NCBI GenBank assembly: GCA_947683425.1
Contig: CANTUQ010000035.1
Span: forward strand, 1,969,001-2,033,000
Reading direction: 5' to 3'
DNA from: Excoecaria cochinchinensis
Lineage: Eukaryota; Streptophyta; Magnoliopsida; Malpighiales; Euphorbiaceae
Length of the DNA stretch: 64,000 bases
The notes under the pieces were generated by a model, which ran no database searches, was not told the DNA's origin, and saw only the letters and a program-made list of their open reading frames with translations. Positions within the stretch are counted from its first letter, which is position 1; every line of letters starts with the position of its first letter. Made by a program: the position numbers and the translations under genes. Positions 45,901 through 57,716 of this stretch are shown piece by piece.

Positions 45901-46756
45901 CCTACAAAATTTCAGCTCAATCGGAGTCCGTTTTGGGTCTGGCTCACTTAAACCGGTCTAATTCGGTTCAATCCGGTACTGCCGTAAAATACAATTCTAA
46001 TACTGTCAAAAATTTCTAAAAATTATTCTAAGCATTTTATCCTCTTAAATTAGACCATTTTATCCACTCTAACTACTTATAAAAATTCGGTTAAAGTTCA
46101 GTCAACCTTGGTTCAATTGAACCGAACCAGAGAAACTTCAGACTGAATTTCGGAAGCCTCTTTGATCTCGATTTTACACCAAATTATAGTATTACACTAC
46201 ATTTTTCATCCTCTTTCTAATGGCGAAAAAAAATATTTTCGGGTACTATTCACCCGAAGTTACTATTTTGTGGACCCCACAGTTACTATTCATGGACTCA
46301 TAGTTACTATTCAAAGATCAGTCAAAGATGCTATCACTATTCAATGGGACCCAGTCAGTGATGATGTTCCCAACCAAATGATGATGTTCTTAACTAAATG
46401 ATGATTTTATACTTTAGGTGACACAGTTACTATTCATCATCATGTCATCGCTGATGTCATCATGGTCCCACATTACTATTCAATGGACTCCTCCTGGACC
46501 CACTTTTACTATTCAGTGGGTCCCACTTGGGCCCACTTTTCACTGAAGTAAATACTTTTGCTTACTATTTTGGCCATTCCGAACTCGTTTGACCTCCGAT
46601 TGACACGAAATTTTCGCCTATGGACTCGTATTGACGAGCTCTATCCAATGGTCAAATAAAATATTTTTCAATTCTGGGAAGTACTATTCATCCCGAAAAT
46701 ACTATTCACTCTAGAAAAATACTATTTACGACTAACCCAGTATTGGGGCTATTACA
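42985..46756 (-). mobile_element. El3 5' LTR (K family)
   Basis: A 3772-bp LTR closely matching the 3' LTR, with small indels and scattered substitutions. The degenerate pyrimidine-rich repeat is at about 43850-44310. It ends at 46756, followed by the GCACG duplication. Confidence 0.95.
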
Positions 46757-47410
46757 GCACGTCCTTACTAACCCCCAATCGGCTTGCATGACATATGATT
46801 ACCGCTGTTGAGCTGTAGTGTATTCTACTACAACTCATTTGCAATCATTTTGCTGACCACCATCCGGTCTGCACGGCATGTCCTTACTAACCACCATCCG
46901 ATTTTCAAGGCATCTGATCGCTACCACTAAGCTGCAGTGTATTCAACTATGACTCATTTACAATCATCTTGCTGACCACCATCCGGCCTGCACGGCATGT
47001 CCTTGCTAACCCTTATCCGGTCTGTAAGGCATCTGATCAATGCCGCTGAGTTACCGTGTATTCTACTATGACTTATTTGCAATTAATTTGCTGACCACCA
47101 TCCGGCTTGCACGACATGTTCTTGTTAACCCCCATCCAGTCTGCAAGGCATCTGATCACTGTCACTGAGCTGCCGTGTATTCAACTACGACTTGTTTGTA
47201 ATCATTTTGCTGACCTCCATCTGGCCTAAACGACATGTCCTTGCTAACTCCCATCCAGTCTGCAAGGCATCTGATTTGACATACCGCATTTGTCTTGCTG
47301 GCCACTATCCGGCCTACACGGCATACCCTTGCTAACCCCTATCCGATTTGCAAGGCATGTGATCTAACATACTGTATTTGTCTTGCTGGCCACCATCTGG
47401 CCCACACGGT
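46757..47410 (-). repeat. 120-bp tandem repeat in Tat spacer 1
   Basis: The unit TCCTTGCTAACCCCCATCCG..GGCATCTGATC..TGCTGACCACC repeats with steps near 120 bases: 46760, 46881, 47001, 47120 and 47239. Two shorter copies of about 89 bases follow to 47410. The partial unit left of El3 (34341-34392) belongs to the same array. Confidence 0.9.
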
Positions 47411-47860
47411 AAACCCTAATTACTAACCACTATCGAGTCAGCTTGGTATCTAATTGTTATCGTCATCTTTGCTAGTGCTCGTCATGAACCTCCTTTCCTA
47501 CAAAAATGGGCAAAACAAATATGCAGGGTATAGGAAAGAGATGCGTACCTCTGGCAGTACGTACCTATTGGGGTCGATGTCAGACAGGTGTCCCCTAGAG
47601 AATGGTTTACAAAATATGCCCTCCTAGATTGCACCGAGTCATTGTCTAGACTTCCAAAGTGCGGATATTATCCTCTTGATCGCACCAAGTCATTTTCTAG
47701 ACTTCCAAAGTGCGGACACCATTCTCTTGATTGCACTGACTTTGATATACCAGATGTCGATCCCTCTATCATCTCTAATCGGAGCCTCCTTCTTATTGAA
47801 AGAAAACCTGTATGCCCCTTAAGAGGGCTTTGTGCTTGCAGGGAGACTTTGAAAATTTAT
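47411..47860 (-). mobile_element. Tat spacer 1: leader-like block and short repeats
   Basis: A 47-base unit TTG(C)ACCGAGTCATT..CTAGACTTCCAAAGTGCGGA occurs about three times at 47630-47745. The phrase AGAGGGCTTTGTGCTTGCAG at 47821 recurs in spacer 2 at 62172. Confidence 0.65.
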
Positions 47861-48131
47861 GCTCACTGAGAGGCTTAAATGCTGACTGAGAGACTTAAAC
47901 GCTCACTGAAAGGCTTTGATTTTGAGCCTCCTTAAAGGAAAATTATATCTAGGCCTCCTGAGAGAATATTAGATTTGAGCCTCCTCAAAGGAAAATTATA
48001 TCTGGACCTCCTGAGAGAAAATTAGATTTGAGCTTCTAGAGAGAAAATTAGATCTGAGCCTCCTTATAGGGAATTAGATTTGAGGCCTCCAGAGAGGAAA
48101 TTAGATCTGAGACTCCTCAGAGGGAATTAGA
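47860..48131 (-). repeat. 26-27-bp minisatellite in Tat spacer 1
   Basis: Three GACTGAGAG(A/G)CTTAAA-like units are followed by about eight units of the type GAGCCTCC..AGAGGAAATTAGATCT. It is at the position of the 24-bp array of spacer 2 but has a different unit. Confidence 0.85.
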
Positions 48132-49618
48132 TTTCATGTTGGCCCATGAGCGAATGGGTTTCAATGTCTTTGGTGTCTCTTAAAATGATTTCTTTTGTTT
48201 TTTGCAAATTTTTGGGATTTTTACATTTTGAATGTATTTGAATTTTTACAGTATGTTTGATTTTCAAGGCCTTGAAAATATCTTCTTCTTTTTTTTTTGT
48301 TTTGTTTTGCTTTGTTTTGTTTTTTTTAAGAATTTGTGTTCTTTGTACATTTGAATTTGGATTTTTGTACACTTATTGTGTGGTGTGTGTGAGCATACGT
48401 CTTATGATAAAAGGACTTACCTGATTGCCACCAACTAAGGTATGTGTGGGCAGTCTAGCTCCTCGAAAGGTCTTTTTTTTTTGTAGATTTGTATGATCCT
48501 TGATTGCCCTCAGCATGGTGTGCCCGATTAGGCTTGTTCTTCTAGGTGTTCCCCCTCTGTACAAACTCATATGATTTTATGTCAAATACCATGGCCGACA
48601 ATGTTGAGCTGAGTCCATCTCTTGGATCATCTTTGCGCATAAGGTTTAATCGGACCTTTCCCTCAGAGCTATGTACATAACAATGTATACAAGATTGTGT
48701 GTGTGTATGAAATTATGTGTGTGAAATATATACACAAAGCTATATACGTACAACGCATGCCAAGGATTAATGTACAAAAATTATGTATACTCAAGTATAC
48801 GTGTAAAGGATTAAATGCATGTGATACGTGCTCGTGATATGCATGCTAAACATGTGCAAAGAATTATGTGTAAATGGAATGTACGTGAAGAATTATGTAT
48901 GCAGGTTATATATAAAGTTCATGCATGTGCGAATGCATGTTGGGCATCGTGAAAGGCTATACACGTGTAAAGTTATGCAAAAGATTGTACATAAAAGATG
49001 CACGTGAGATGCAAAAATGGGTAGACCACATCCTAGGTGATTAAGGGATTCGCTGAGGGTACTGCTCATACTGTCTGATGCCCCTAATGATCTAGAAGAG
49101 TATCATCTTGGTTTAGGAACTCTGACCCATAAGCTTTTCAAAAAGAACCGTCCAGTGTGCATCTTTGCCCTCATAGTCAACGAGCATGCGCCTTTTGCTA
49201 TGAACTGTACAGCGTTTTGCCCCCATGACTCTGACTTGTGTCCTGCATTATGCACTTTTTGCCTGAAGGGAGGTTATTCAAACCGCCTTATCGGTTCAAG
49301 TATTGGAAGTCATTTATTGAAGGTAGTGCGTCCCTTGTGGATTTTCACATTAGCTTTTGTTTGTGGGAAATGCATCCTTTTGGGGATTTTCACATAACCA
49401 TGTGCCTAATTTTTGCCTAGAATTCATTTGATTTTTTTTGTAGGACAGACTGTCTGTTTTCAGGTTTTCATCCTGCCCTTTGGCCTAACTTTTGCTCAGA
49501 GAGTTAGTTACGGTTTTCATCTCTAACGGCCCCTTGTTTTTTTTTCCTCTATTTTTTTTAAGGGTATGGTTGTAAGAAAATTTGAAGCCACTATCAGAGC
49601 CCACTTCTAGAGTGATCA
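48132..49618 (-). mobile_element. Tat spacer 1, unique part
   Basis: From about 49010 it matches spacer 2 at 63490-64000 (for example GTAGTGCGTCCCTTGTGGAT at 49325 and 63783). The stretch 48132-49000 holds T-rich runs and TGTG/ATGCA-rich sequence, with nothing I recognise. Confidence 0.65.
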
Positions 49619-50296
49619 TGTAGTGGCCCAAATACAGGCCTAGAAGTGTCAGTGTATAATTTCAGTATTACCATGATGATCGCAGTGTCAAACAGTATAG
49701 TGAGTGATTTTGCCAGTGTTAAAGTTTAGTGTTAAGTGTGTCGGAATATAGCAATTCTGAGATGCGTAACCCCGGGGTAGCTATATAGCGAACCCGGCTG
49801 TCCGTTTTCAGAAAAATTTTTATTTCGCGAAAATGATATGTGGGTCGTCAGGAGCTTATTGGTAAAATTTGAGTTGAAAATGGAGTCAAATAGGCTTCCG
49901 AAAGTCATTCTGAAGTTGGCCTCCGGTTCAGTTCAATTTGAACCGGGATTTGACCGAGGTTTGAGTTAGGTGTTAAAAGTAGTTAGTGAGCCCTAATGGA
50001 TGTTGTGTATGTAGAACAAGGGTATGGGATTGTTTTCTGTGAATTTTGACAGCTTTAGAGTTGAATTTTACGATAGAACAAAAAGTGATTGAATTGGATT
50101 GGTTTAAGTGAACCGGGGCCCAAATGGACTCCGATTGAGCTAAAAATTTGCAGGGAGGCTAATTTTAATGTTCTAAGAATAATGGATTTGGTTAGAAGTG
50201 AAAATAAGGAAAGGAACATGAAGATGTTTTGAAAAGTGCAATTGAACCGAAAAACTGAAATTTTGGTTTAAATCGGTCGGACCACCTTGGTTGGAC

Positions 50297-50305
50297 TATA
50301 TAAAG
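50297..50305 (+). promoter_or_regulatory. TATA box of K solo LTR
   Basis: TATATAAAG is followed by a pyrimidine-rich leader. Confidence 0.6.
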
Positions 50306-51138
50306 GAGGAATTGGCTTGATTTCTCTAGAGAAATCAGCAACCCAACCGCCTCTCTTCTTCCTCACCAAGTCGAATTGTTCTTCTCACTTTCTTCCTCCA
50401 TTTTCTTCACTTCTCAACCAATCTTTCCCCAAAATCCAACCTTATAGACAAAGTTCAGCTCCTCTACAACCTAATAGAAGTTATTGGAGTCCATTTGGAG
50501 CACTAAAAGTTGGAAAAATCTTATGTGCAAAGTTTAGGGTAAGTTTTGAGGTATGAGATTTAAGGGTTTATAATTAGGTTTATTGGTTCCTATGGGGGTT
50601 TTTAAGGTTGTAGAGTTTATTTGTGATGTTAGTTTGTAAAAAGAAAGAGTGGTTTTTATGATATGTGGATGTTTTAATTCGGCCATGGTCGGTGTGCAAG
50701 GAGAGGAAGGTGTTTCTCCATCCAAAGGAAAGATAAAGGAACCTTAAAGTGGTCTAGAGCAAGTGATTGAGGTTTGTAGTTACTAAATCTATAACACCCC
50801 GTTACCCCCGTTGGAAGGATACCGTGATGTCACTCGCGCAAACACATATACGAATCCAAATACACACTAATAAATAAAACCAAAATGAGATATAATGAAA
50901 CATTTAATCGTAATATAGCAAGTCCTTAAATATACATCATATCAATATCGTTTTTACCAAAAAGGCTGTAAGCAAATACATATACCAAAATAGTTGTTCC
51001 ATTACAAAAGATTCATTTTGCTATGGACAAGCCATGAACAAAAATAACAGCGGAAGACACAAAAAAATAAACTCCATCCAAAAACACTTCTAGTGGCCGA
51101 CCTGCAGATGTCCGACTCCAACCCGAACTCGCCACCTG

Positions 51139-51175
51139 CACTGGAAAAGAACCCGTGCTAAGCGATAATGCTTAG
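51139..51175 (-). repeat. Paired stem-loops near LTR end (inverted solo LTR)
   Basis: On the minus strand, CTAAGCATTATCGCTTAG is followed by GCACGGG..CAGTGC and AGGTGGCGAG. Confidence 0.85.
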
Positions 51176-51858
51176 TGGGGAGGAACAAAACAAACAGAAA
51201 TACGCATATATAATATTTACAACAATAATATATATACTCATCGTAACCATAAACGTGTGATTAAGTTTTGATTCAATAATCAAAGACATCAAAAATTACA
51301 TATAAGCATATTTTCATAATTTCTGCATGACATGCATACACATACTTTACAAGCAATTAACTACTCAATTCATACTTAGCTTCAAGTATTGCAACAAGGG
51401 TTATCGTTTCTTACATGCGTAGCTCGTATAACAAAATATTCTTATAAATTAAGCATGTAACACATCATAACACATGCATCTTAATACTTAGGATTAACAT
51501 ACTTCTCACCATTCTAAGTACACAGATACAATGTGCATATCATAAAGTTATTCATGAATTCTAGTGCATCTTATACATTTAATCCTGTCAATATACATCT
51601 CATCATATGCAACACATATTAACATATAGCCTGATTAGCCCGAAAATACTCTTTAGAAGTGGATGCGGTCTGTTGGATACTGATAGGACACAATATCCCA
51701 ATCATATGGAGACATGAGTCTCATAGAATGTGATTTTTCATATGGAGACCGAAGTCTCAAATTATTTCCATATGGGCCCAAACGGGGTCGAAACAAGGAT
51801 CCAAACGGGACCCACATATAACATTTAATCATATAGCAACTGCACACACACACTGAAC

Positions 51859-51876
51859 TAAGTAAGCGCTTACTTA
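51859..51876. repeat. 18-bp perfect palindrome in inverted solo LTR
   Basis: TAAGTAAGCGCTTACTTA is identical to El1. Confidence 0.95.
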
Positions 51877-52349
51877 TCCACTACTATGACTATTTAGGCT
51901 TAAGGACACCACTCATGAACTCAAGTATCATTATCATATCATGAGAATTGATTCAAATACAAACATATAACTCATATATACATGTATATTGATCAAATTC
52001 AAAAACATATAAATATATATATCAAATACAGGAGGTAATAAGAACATATAACTCACATTGAAACAATCCATGTTCATGTAAATTATAAGCATTTAAATCA
52101 TGTACAACATTATTAATCATGTACACATATCTCATAAATACTAACCCATATGCATGTAAATTATAGGTATATAAATCACATATAACAATCTTATTAATCA
52201 TGTATAAAGATCTCATAATTAAACATTTATCAAGTTATAATACATCATTAAATCCAACCATATGTCATGTAATGAAAATCCCATGTAAAACACATTTGAA
52301 ATCCAATTCTTTTGGAAAACAGGGGAGGCATATAGGTTAAACAGGTGGA

Positions 52350-52605
52350 GGAAGAGACCCAGCGCGAGTCGTGCTCCTGTGGCCGACTCGTACTCGGCCA
52401 AAACCACCAGACACGAGTCGGATGCCTCCGTCCGACTCGTGTTCTACTAGATGAGAGGAGCACGACTCGTGCTCCACATGCCGAGTCGTGTTCCTCAATC
52501 CCACTCGTGCTCCCTACGCTGAGACAAACACCAAGGCCGAGAAGAGCACCCTCATCCGACTCGTGCTCGATTGTCCGAGTCGTGTTCGGTCGTTCGAGAC
52601 TTGTT
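52350..52605 (-). repeat. CpG palindrome cassette, CACGASTCGTG type, in an El1-family LTR
   Basis: At least ten words of the type GCACGACTCGTGC, CCGAGTCGTG or CACGAGTCGG lie between 52358 and 52595, spaced 15-25 bases. Flanking sequence is homologous to El1 (for example the TTGCATGAAAAATGG side), but El1 has TCACG..CGTGA words here. Confidence 0.9.
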
Positions 52606-54639
52606 CTTCCAACCAGAATAACAAAAATCCACATGAAGAAGAAGACCGATTCCCAGAATTTTCAGAAAACGCAGAAAATAAAAAATGTAAAAAACAGAGT
52701 ACATCAAAAATTCAAAACCCCATCTTGCCCAAAGCCATTTTTCATGCAATATCTATGCAAAAAAGTACCTTCAAGCCTCCAGATTGCATTTACAACAATA
52801 TTAACACAATTCACACATTTTTGCTATACATCCAGAAGACATTACCATAACGTCAACAACCCAGAATTTTACATTCACACTCATGCATATACATCTCATT
52901 TACATGCATAACAACATTCTTTTTCTACTGTAATCATATACAAAACATCATATTTCTCATGCATTTCCATATACAAATACACATAAACAACATTAACATC
53001 TGAACAGCAACCAGGATCCAAAAATAAGAATGGACAGACACTCCCAAACCTGAAATGGACCTCAAAACGTCTACTTTCTTCAATCCACAACTTTTCCTTT
53101 TCCTTTATCTTTCCTCTTATCTCCAGATGCTTGCAAATAGATAAAATAATACTCCATTAACCCATGAACATAATCTCAAAAACCCATTCAATCCCGTAGA
53201 AGGAGAAGAAAAGAAGAACCCAATGAACTTACAGCCACTTACCTCTTAAAACCTCTTCAAAACTCAAACCCTAGCTCCACAATGGATGAACACACATGCA
53301 AATGGGGAAAGAACAGAAAATGGAGAGGGGAAGGAGTGGCTAATGTGAGAGAGAGCAAGAGAGAAAGAGAGTGAAATCTGATGGCTTCTTTAGGAAGCTA
53401 AAAATTTCTGAAACCCTCTTTTCTCTCTCCCACATGCACACACTCACCTTTCCACTTGTCATATTCTGATTGGACCCACAAATCCACTAACTACTCTTTT
53501 TCCAACAGACCCTTACAATTACTAATAAATCCTTGTCAAAATACTTTTTACTCACTAAATAAAAATCTGCCAAATAAATAAAAACAATACTTTTAATTCC
53601 TTTCAATTACCTCCTCTTTTCACTTGTAAATTACCTAATTGCCCTTAATTACACTTGTAAAAATTACCAACATATCCATATTGTCCAATTAAAATTGCTA
53701 ATTCCAACTAGGCCACCCTTGGGGTGTGACAAAATCTATCTTTTTCCTATGATTTATGTTGGATTTTAGGTTATGTTTTAGGGTATGTATGAGATAATGA
53801 TGGATTTAATTAAAACTAACTTGATATTTATGATTAATGGACTTAATATAGTGTATAAATATGATTAAATGAAATTAAAACACATTGGTATGAAAATCCT
53901 AGTGTTGGCCGAATGGTATATTATGGAATTTATTAAGATTAATTGATGTTTATGACATATAATTGATGGATATAATGTGTGTAACATGTTAAATGCATGA
54001 TAGAGTGATTAAAGGAATTAAAAGAATATATAATGAAATTGAAATGTTGTGGCCGAATGGTTAATAAGGGATTTAATTGAGATATAAGACAAACTATGGC
54101 ATATAAATGACATTTATAGTATGTTTAACATGTAAAGAGTATGATTGCGTGAATAAATGAAATTAAAGTGTAAGGTATGAAAAGTTGATCCCTTGGCCGA
54201 ATGGTATTCATGAGGATTAAAATGTGTATTTTGATAACTAATGTAATGTGATGGCATAAAATGATTAAGTGATGATAAATAAGTATGTTAGTAAAGTGGT
54301 AAGTGAAAATGATATGTATGTTGAATTATGCATGATGATATAATGTGATAATTATATGGGTATTGATGAAATATTGCCCATAGTAGTGTTTTGGTAGTGA
54401 AATCTAGTCCAGGATATAGATGGCTAGCCATAGGATTTCACAGCACAGTACGAATCATGGCGACTTGATATTGATAGGCCAGTGACGGCTTATCACAGTG
54501 TACAGTGTATAACAATGACCAGTGTAGTGCAGTGCAGTGAGAAATGGTCCTATTGGGATCATTTCATAGTGTAGTGCATCTGTGGGATCCACATCCCGTA
54601 TATCCGATTAGTAGATTTTCTATTAGATCCATACTAGGG

Positions 54640-55120
54640 GCATAATGGTAAATAAGTGATAAAAATGGTTAAAATAGTGATAAATGTGAAAATGAATGAA
54701 AACGGGACTAAAATGGATTAAATAGAAAGTTTAGGGGTAAAACGGTAATTTTATAAAAAGTTGATAAAAAGTAAAAAAGTTTGGTAAAAAGTGTAAGTGT
54801 AAGGGTAAAATCGTAATTTTGGTAAAATATGAGGTTAAAATGGTAAATAAGTGAAAAAGTGATAAAATAAGGACCTAAATGTAATTTGGTGAAATTATAA
54901 GGTTAAAAGTGGAATATAAGTGGAAAAGGCTAAAATAGTAATTAAAATAAATAAATAAGGATAAAAGTGTAAATTAAGAAATAAATAAGGGTAAAAGGGT
55001 AATTATTGAATAATTGAGGGCAAAATGGTAATTAAGTGGAAAATGAGGACAAAAAGAGAATTAGTGTAAAAGTAGGGATATGGATGGTATTATGGCAAAA
55101 GTGAGGACATAAGTGTAATT
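54640..55120 (+). repeat. Degenerate purine-rich repeat of K LTR
   Basis: A loose 18-25-base theme, GGGTAAAATGGTAATT..AAGTG, recurs some twenty times with drift. Almost no cytosine is present on this strand. The mirror image is in both El3 LTRs. Confidence 0.75.
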
Positions 55121-55898
55121 AAAGTGATTTAATAAATAATAATGTAATAAAAATGAGATTAATTAGTGAATTAGTATAAGAATATATCAATTGGCAGAGT
55201 AGTAATATAGTAAATTAATTAAAAATTTAGGTAGGAAATTTATGGATTGGTAACCACCACTGGATATTTTAATGCTCAGCATGTAGTTGCTTTTTACTGC
55301 GTGTAGGTACATGTTAGGTTGGAGCAAAGCATACTTCAGTCACTTTGGAGCAAGCAGGAGGAAAGGATACAAGTTTATATTTTTGTAATAGTTATGGAAT
55401 TTTAATGGCATGTATATACTTATATAATGGTAACTTGAGATTGGTATTGTATTAGATGTATGTAAATCTCTGTGTGGATGTTATGACTGCTTTGATGGAT
55501 GTTTGGGTTTGTTTATGATTTGGATTGAATATTATTATTGTTGTGCCCTTGCAGGGGCTGTGGGTTTTGAAAAGTGCAGGTTTGGGTAGTAAGAAAAACA
55601 AGTTGTTATATTGTCGAAATTTATACCTAATTAATAGTAACATTAGACAGTTATAAGTCAATCGGTGACTAAGTGTTAAGTAAAGATTATTAAATGAAGT
55701 GTTAAGTGAAGAGAATTGTTAAGTGATGCTATTAAGGGAAATAAATTGTAAAGTGAATATAATAACAAGTGTAGATAAAAAAATAATAATTAGCCACACT
55801 CTGAAACCAATGTAGGTCTACCCGAATACAATCATGGTAATCGTATAGTTTAGCTAAGTCGGCAGTGTACGTATAGGGTATAAGGGTGTTACAGATCA

Positions 55899-56190
55899 GC
55901 GGTTATTCATTGAGGCACTTCCTTCCAAGACAGCAGTTGTATTCCTTTGTCCCTCTTGACGAAGGGGTTGCTAGATTGGGCGAGGTAGCGGTTGAGGACA
56001 TCAGCTTCATGTGCTCCTGGCTGTCCCTTTCTACTGTGACTCTAGATGGTTCTTCGGGATGCGTACCCCTACACGGATTTCATAAGGCCACTTTCTATAT
56101 TACCTCTCGCTGTGTTAGACAGTTCAGAGGGATTCAAGATGTTGTGATGCATCCTCTATCGTCCTTTATCTTTGGCTTTTACCTCCAGAT
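55899..56190 (+). pseudogene. Possible antisense ORF remnant of the Tat element
   Basis: An open plus-strand frame, antisense to the Tat coding strand, contains LRHFLPRQQLYSF and TSRCVRQFRGIQDVV. Tat-lineage elements often carry an antisense extra gene between pol and the 3' LTR, and the RQFG-type motif is reminiscent of it. It is interrupted on the left by the K solo LTR and is followed by stops after 56197. Tentative. Confidence 0.3.
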
Positions 56191-56199
56191 ACCATAGCC

Positions 56200-56756
56200 T
56201 CTGGGGCACAGCTGTCTGTGAAGACTGTTATACCACCTATTGGGGATTGTTCCTCTAGTTCCACTAGTGCATATGAGACATGGGTGATTAGTCCTACAGT
56301 TGATAATAGGACCCATCGACTTAGGCATCTGACTGACGAGAGCAGTGGCAGAGTAGCTTATTAGCTTTCATATATCCAATAATGAACAATGTTTCTCTTT
56401 TTATAAAACAACTAGAAAATAATGAACACGTGAGTTGAATTGTCTTTGTTTTATGTATTTGCAAAATTATGTACATTTCAGCATGATTTCTCCATACATT
56501 ATCATCGTTTAACATTAACTCAAAGTGCAAATCTACACCTAATCTCAAAATGGATCTTAAACGCATCTAACCCCTCTTTCCAATCAGCCCTCTCGGGTTT
56601 TCTTGATTGGACATTTTTTCTCAAGCCTCTAATTTTAGCCTAGGGTGCCTTTTTTTGATTTTTTACCTTGACGAGGTGCCCATTTTTAGCAAGGCCGCCT
56701 TTTTTCAGTTTTCGATCCTCGGGGCTTCTATTCTCTTATTTTGATCTTTTAGTCTT
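56200..56756. other. Tat spacer remnant between antisense ORF and integrase end
   Basis: A plus-strand frame full of stops runs to about 56350, then AT-rich sequence, then GC-richer sequence next to the integrase end. No feature can be supported. Confidence 0.35.
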
Positions 56757-57093
56757 TAGCCATAGAATCTCTTGAGTCTATCAATGTTGACCGGTTCTTT
56801 GAACTCGTTACCATCATTGTCTGTCAAAGTCGCTGCTCCTTTGGATAACAATCTCTTAAGAATAAAAGGGCCTTCCTATGTTGGCTTGAATTTACTCCGT
56901 ATGTTCGGAATACCTAGTCACATCTGCTTGAAGACTAAATCTCCCTCTTTCAGCAGATGTCTTTTGACTTTGTTCTCGAATGACCTACGAAGCCTTTTCT
57001 GATAAACTTGTTTATGATAATAAGCTCTTAGCCTGTTCTCATCTAACATATTCAGCTGCTGTAAACATTGCTGCGTGATAACTTCAATTTAGT
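56757..57093 (-). pseudogene. Tat-type integrase C-terminal fragment
   Basis: On the minus strand it reads QQLNMLDENRLRAYYHKQ, RSFENKVKRHLLKEGDLVFK, then EGPFILKRLLSKGAATL and EFKEPVNIDRLKRFYG. This matches the end of Tat/Ogre polyproteins. Two in-frame stops are present. It lies upstream (minus sense) of spacer 1, as expected for one element whose 3' LTR is LTR 1. Confidence 0.85.
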
Positions 57094-57256
57094 ACTTAGT
57101 TTTGTTATTCTTTTCGTGTGATTTTTGGGTTTTTATTTGTGTTTATTGTTGTATTGTGGTTACTTTTAGTTAACTTTGTCAAATTTAGTTGATTTAGGTT
57201 TTCATTAACTTTAGATAGCATTTTGATGGAGTTTTATTTTGGAATGCGGGATTTAC
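57094..57256. other. T-rich stretch, no feature seen
   Basis: T- and TTG-rich sequence between the Tat integrase end and the hairpin array. It does not look like the coding sequence expected upstream of an integrase, so it marks a deletion or an insertion border. Confidence 0.4.
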
Positions 57257-57660
57257 AGGTACCTCACGGTCATAACCTTTTTGTTGTGACTGTGAAATAC
57301 ATTTTTTCTCAAGACAGAATTGTGGTCTCATATACCTCACGGTCACAACCATTTCATTGTGACCGTGACATAGAATCTTTACACTGCAAAATGGAAAGAA
57401 GAGGTACCTCATGGTGGCAACTATTCTTGTTGTCACCGTGACATAAAATTTGTCAAGGCAGAACTAAAAGCTGAAGTACCTCACGGTGGCAAATACTTTG
57501 TTGTCACCGTGATATAAGGGTCAAGATGGCAGAATTGAATCTTTAAGTAACTCACGGTGACAACCATTTTAGTTGTCATGTAACATAGAGCTATCCAAGG
57601 CAGAAGCTGAAGTCCAGTATCTCATGGTGGCAACAAATTTCATTGTCATAGTGACCCTAT
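57257..57660. repeat. Hairpin array, six units (CACGGTSRCAAC type)
   Basis: Six inverted repeats are spaced 55-75 bases apart, such as TCACGGTCACAA paired with TTGTGACCGTGA (57337-57369, perfect 12-bp arms, 9-base loop). Each is led by a GGCAGAA..AAGTACC-like linker. The words match those in the H LTR at 3128-3233. Confidence 0.9.
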
Positions 57661-57716
57661 GGCGCGCGTGCCCGGATCCCGGCCCACTTTAAGGGTCCGA
57701 GAAGGGTAAGCGTCTA
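57661..57716. other. Short GC-rich stretch
   Basis: GCGCGCGTGCCCGGATCCCGG is followed by purine-rich sequence. It is unlike its surroundings, and I see no match to a known gene. Confidence 0.3.

Larger units (their letters stand above)
34393..46756 (-). mobile_element. El3: full-length gypsy chromovirus (Tekay-type), minus strand
   Basis: LTRs at 34393-38200 (3' LTR) and 42985-46756 (5' LTR) flank 4784 bp of internal sequence. The target duplication GCACG is perfect (34388-34392, 46757-46761). All domains are present in chromovirus order. The coding region has fewer defects than El2, but at least nine stops and one frameshift. LTR ends are TGTAATAGCCCC and ACGCTACA or GCGCTACA. Confidence 0.95.
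50790..53731 (-). mobile_element. El1-family solo LTR, inverted
   Basis: The minus-strand start is TGTCACACCCCAAGGGTGGCC at 53731, close to the El1 LTR. Its end at 50790 is TGTTATA, a decayed TGTTACA. The flanking duplication AAATC is perfect (50785-50789, 53732-53736). It shares with El1 the sequences on both sides of the palindrome cassette, the 18-bp palindrome and the stem-loops, but its cassette words differ. Confidence 0.92.
49619..55893 (+). mobile_element. K-family solo LTR, holding an inverted solo LTR
   Basis: It starts TGTAGTGGCCCAAATACAGG and ends GGGTGTTACA, with a perfect 5-bp duplication GATCA (49614-49618, 55894-55898). No primer site or internal sequence is present, so it is a solo LTR, about 3.3 kb without the nested insertion. 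Solo LTRs arise by recombination between the two LTRs of one element. Confidence 0.9.

Noticed and set aside
52345..52911. 188-codon plus-strand frame in the inverted solo LTR
   Set aside because: It is antisense to the LTR and spans the CpG palindrome cassette, so the open frame is explained by repeated stop-free words.
57257..57660. Series of transcription terminators or microRNA precursors
   Set aside because: Stems are 12-15 bp with 7-9-base loops, too short for plant microRNA precursors. There is no gene upstream to terminate.
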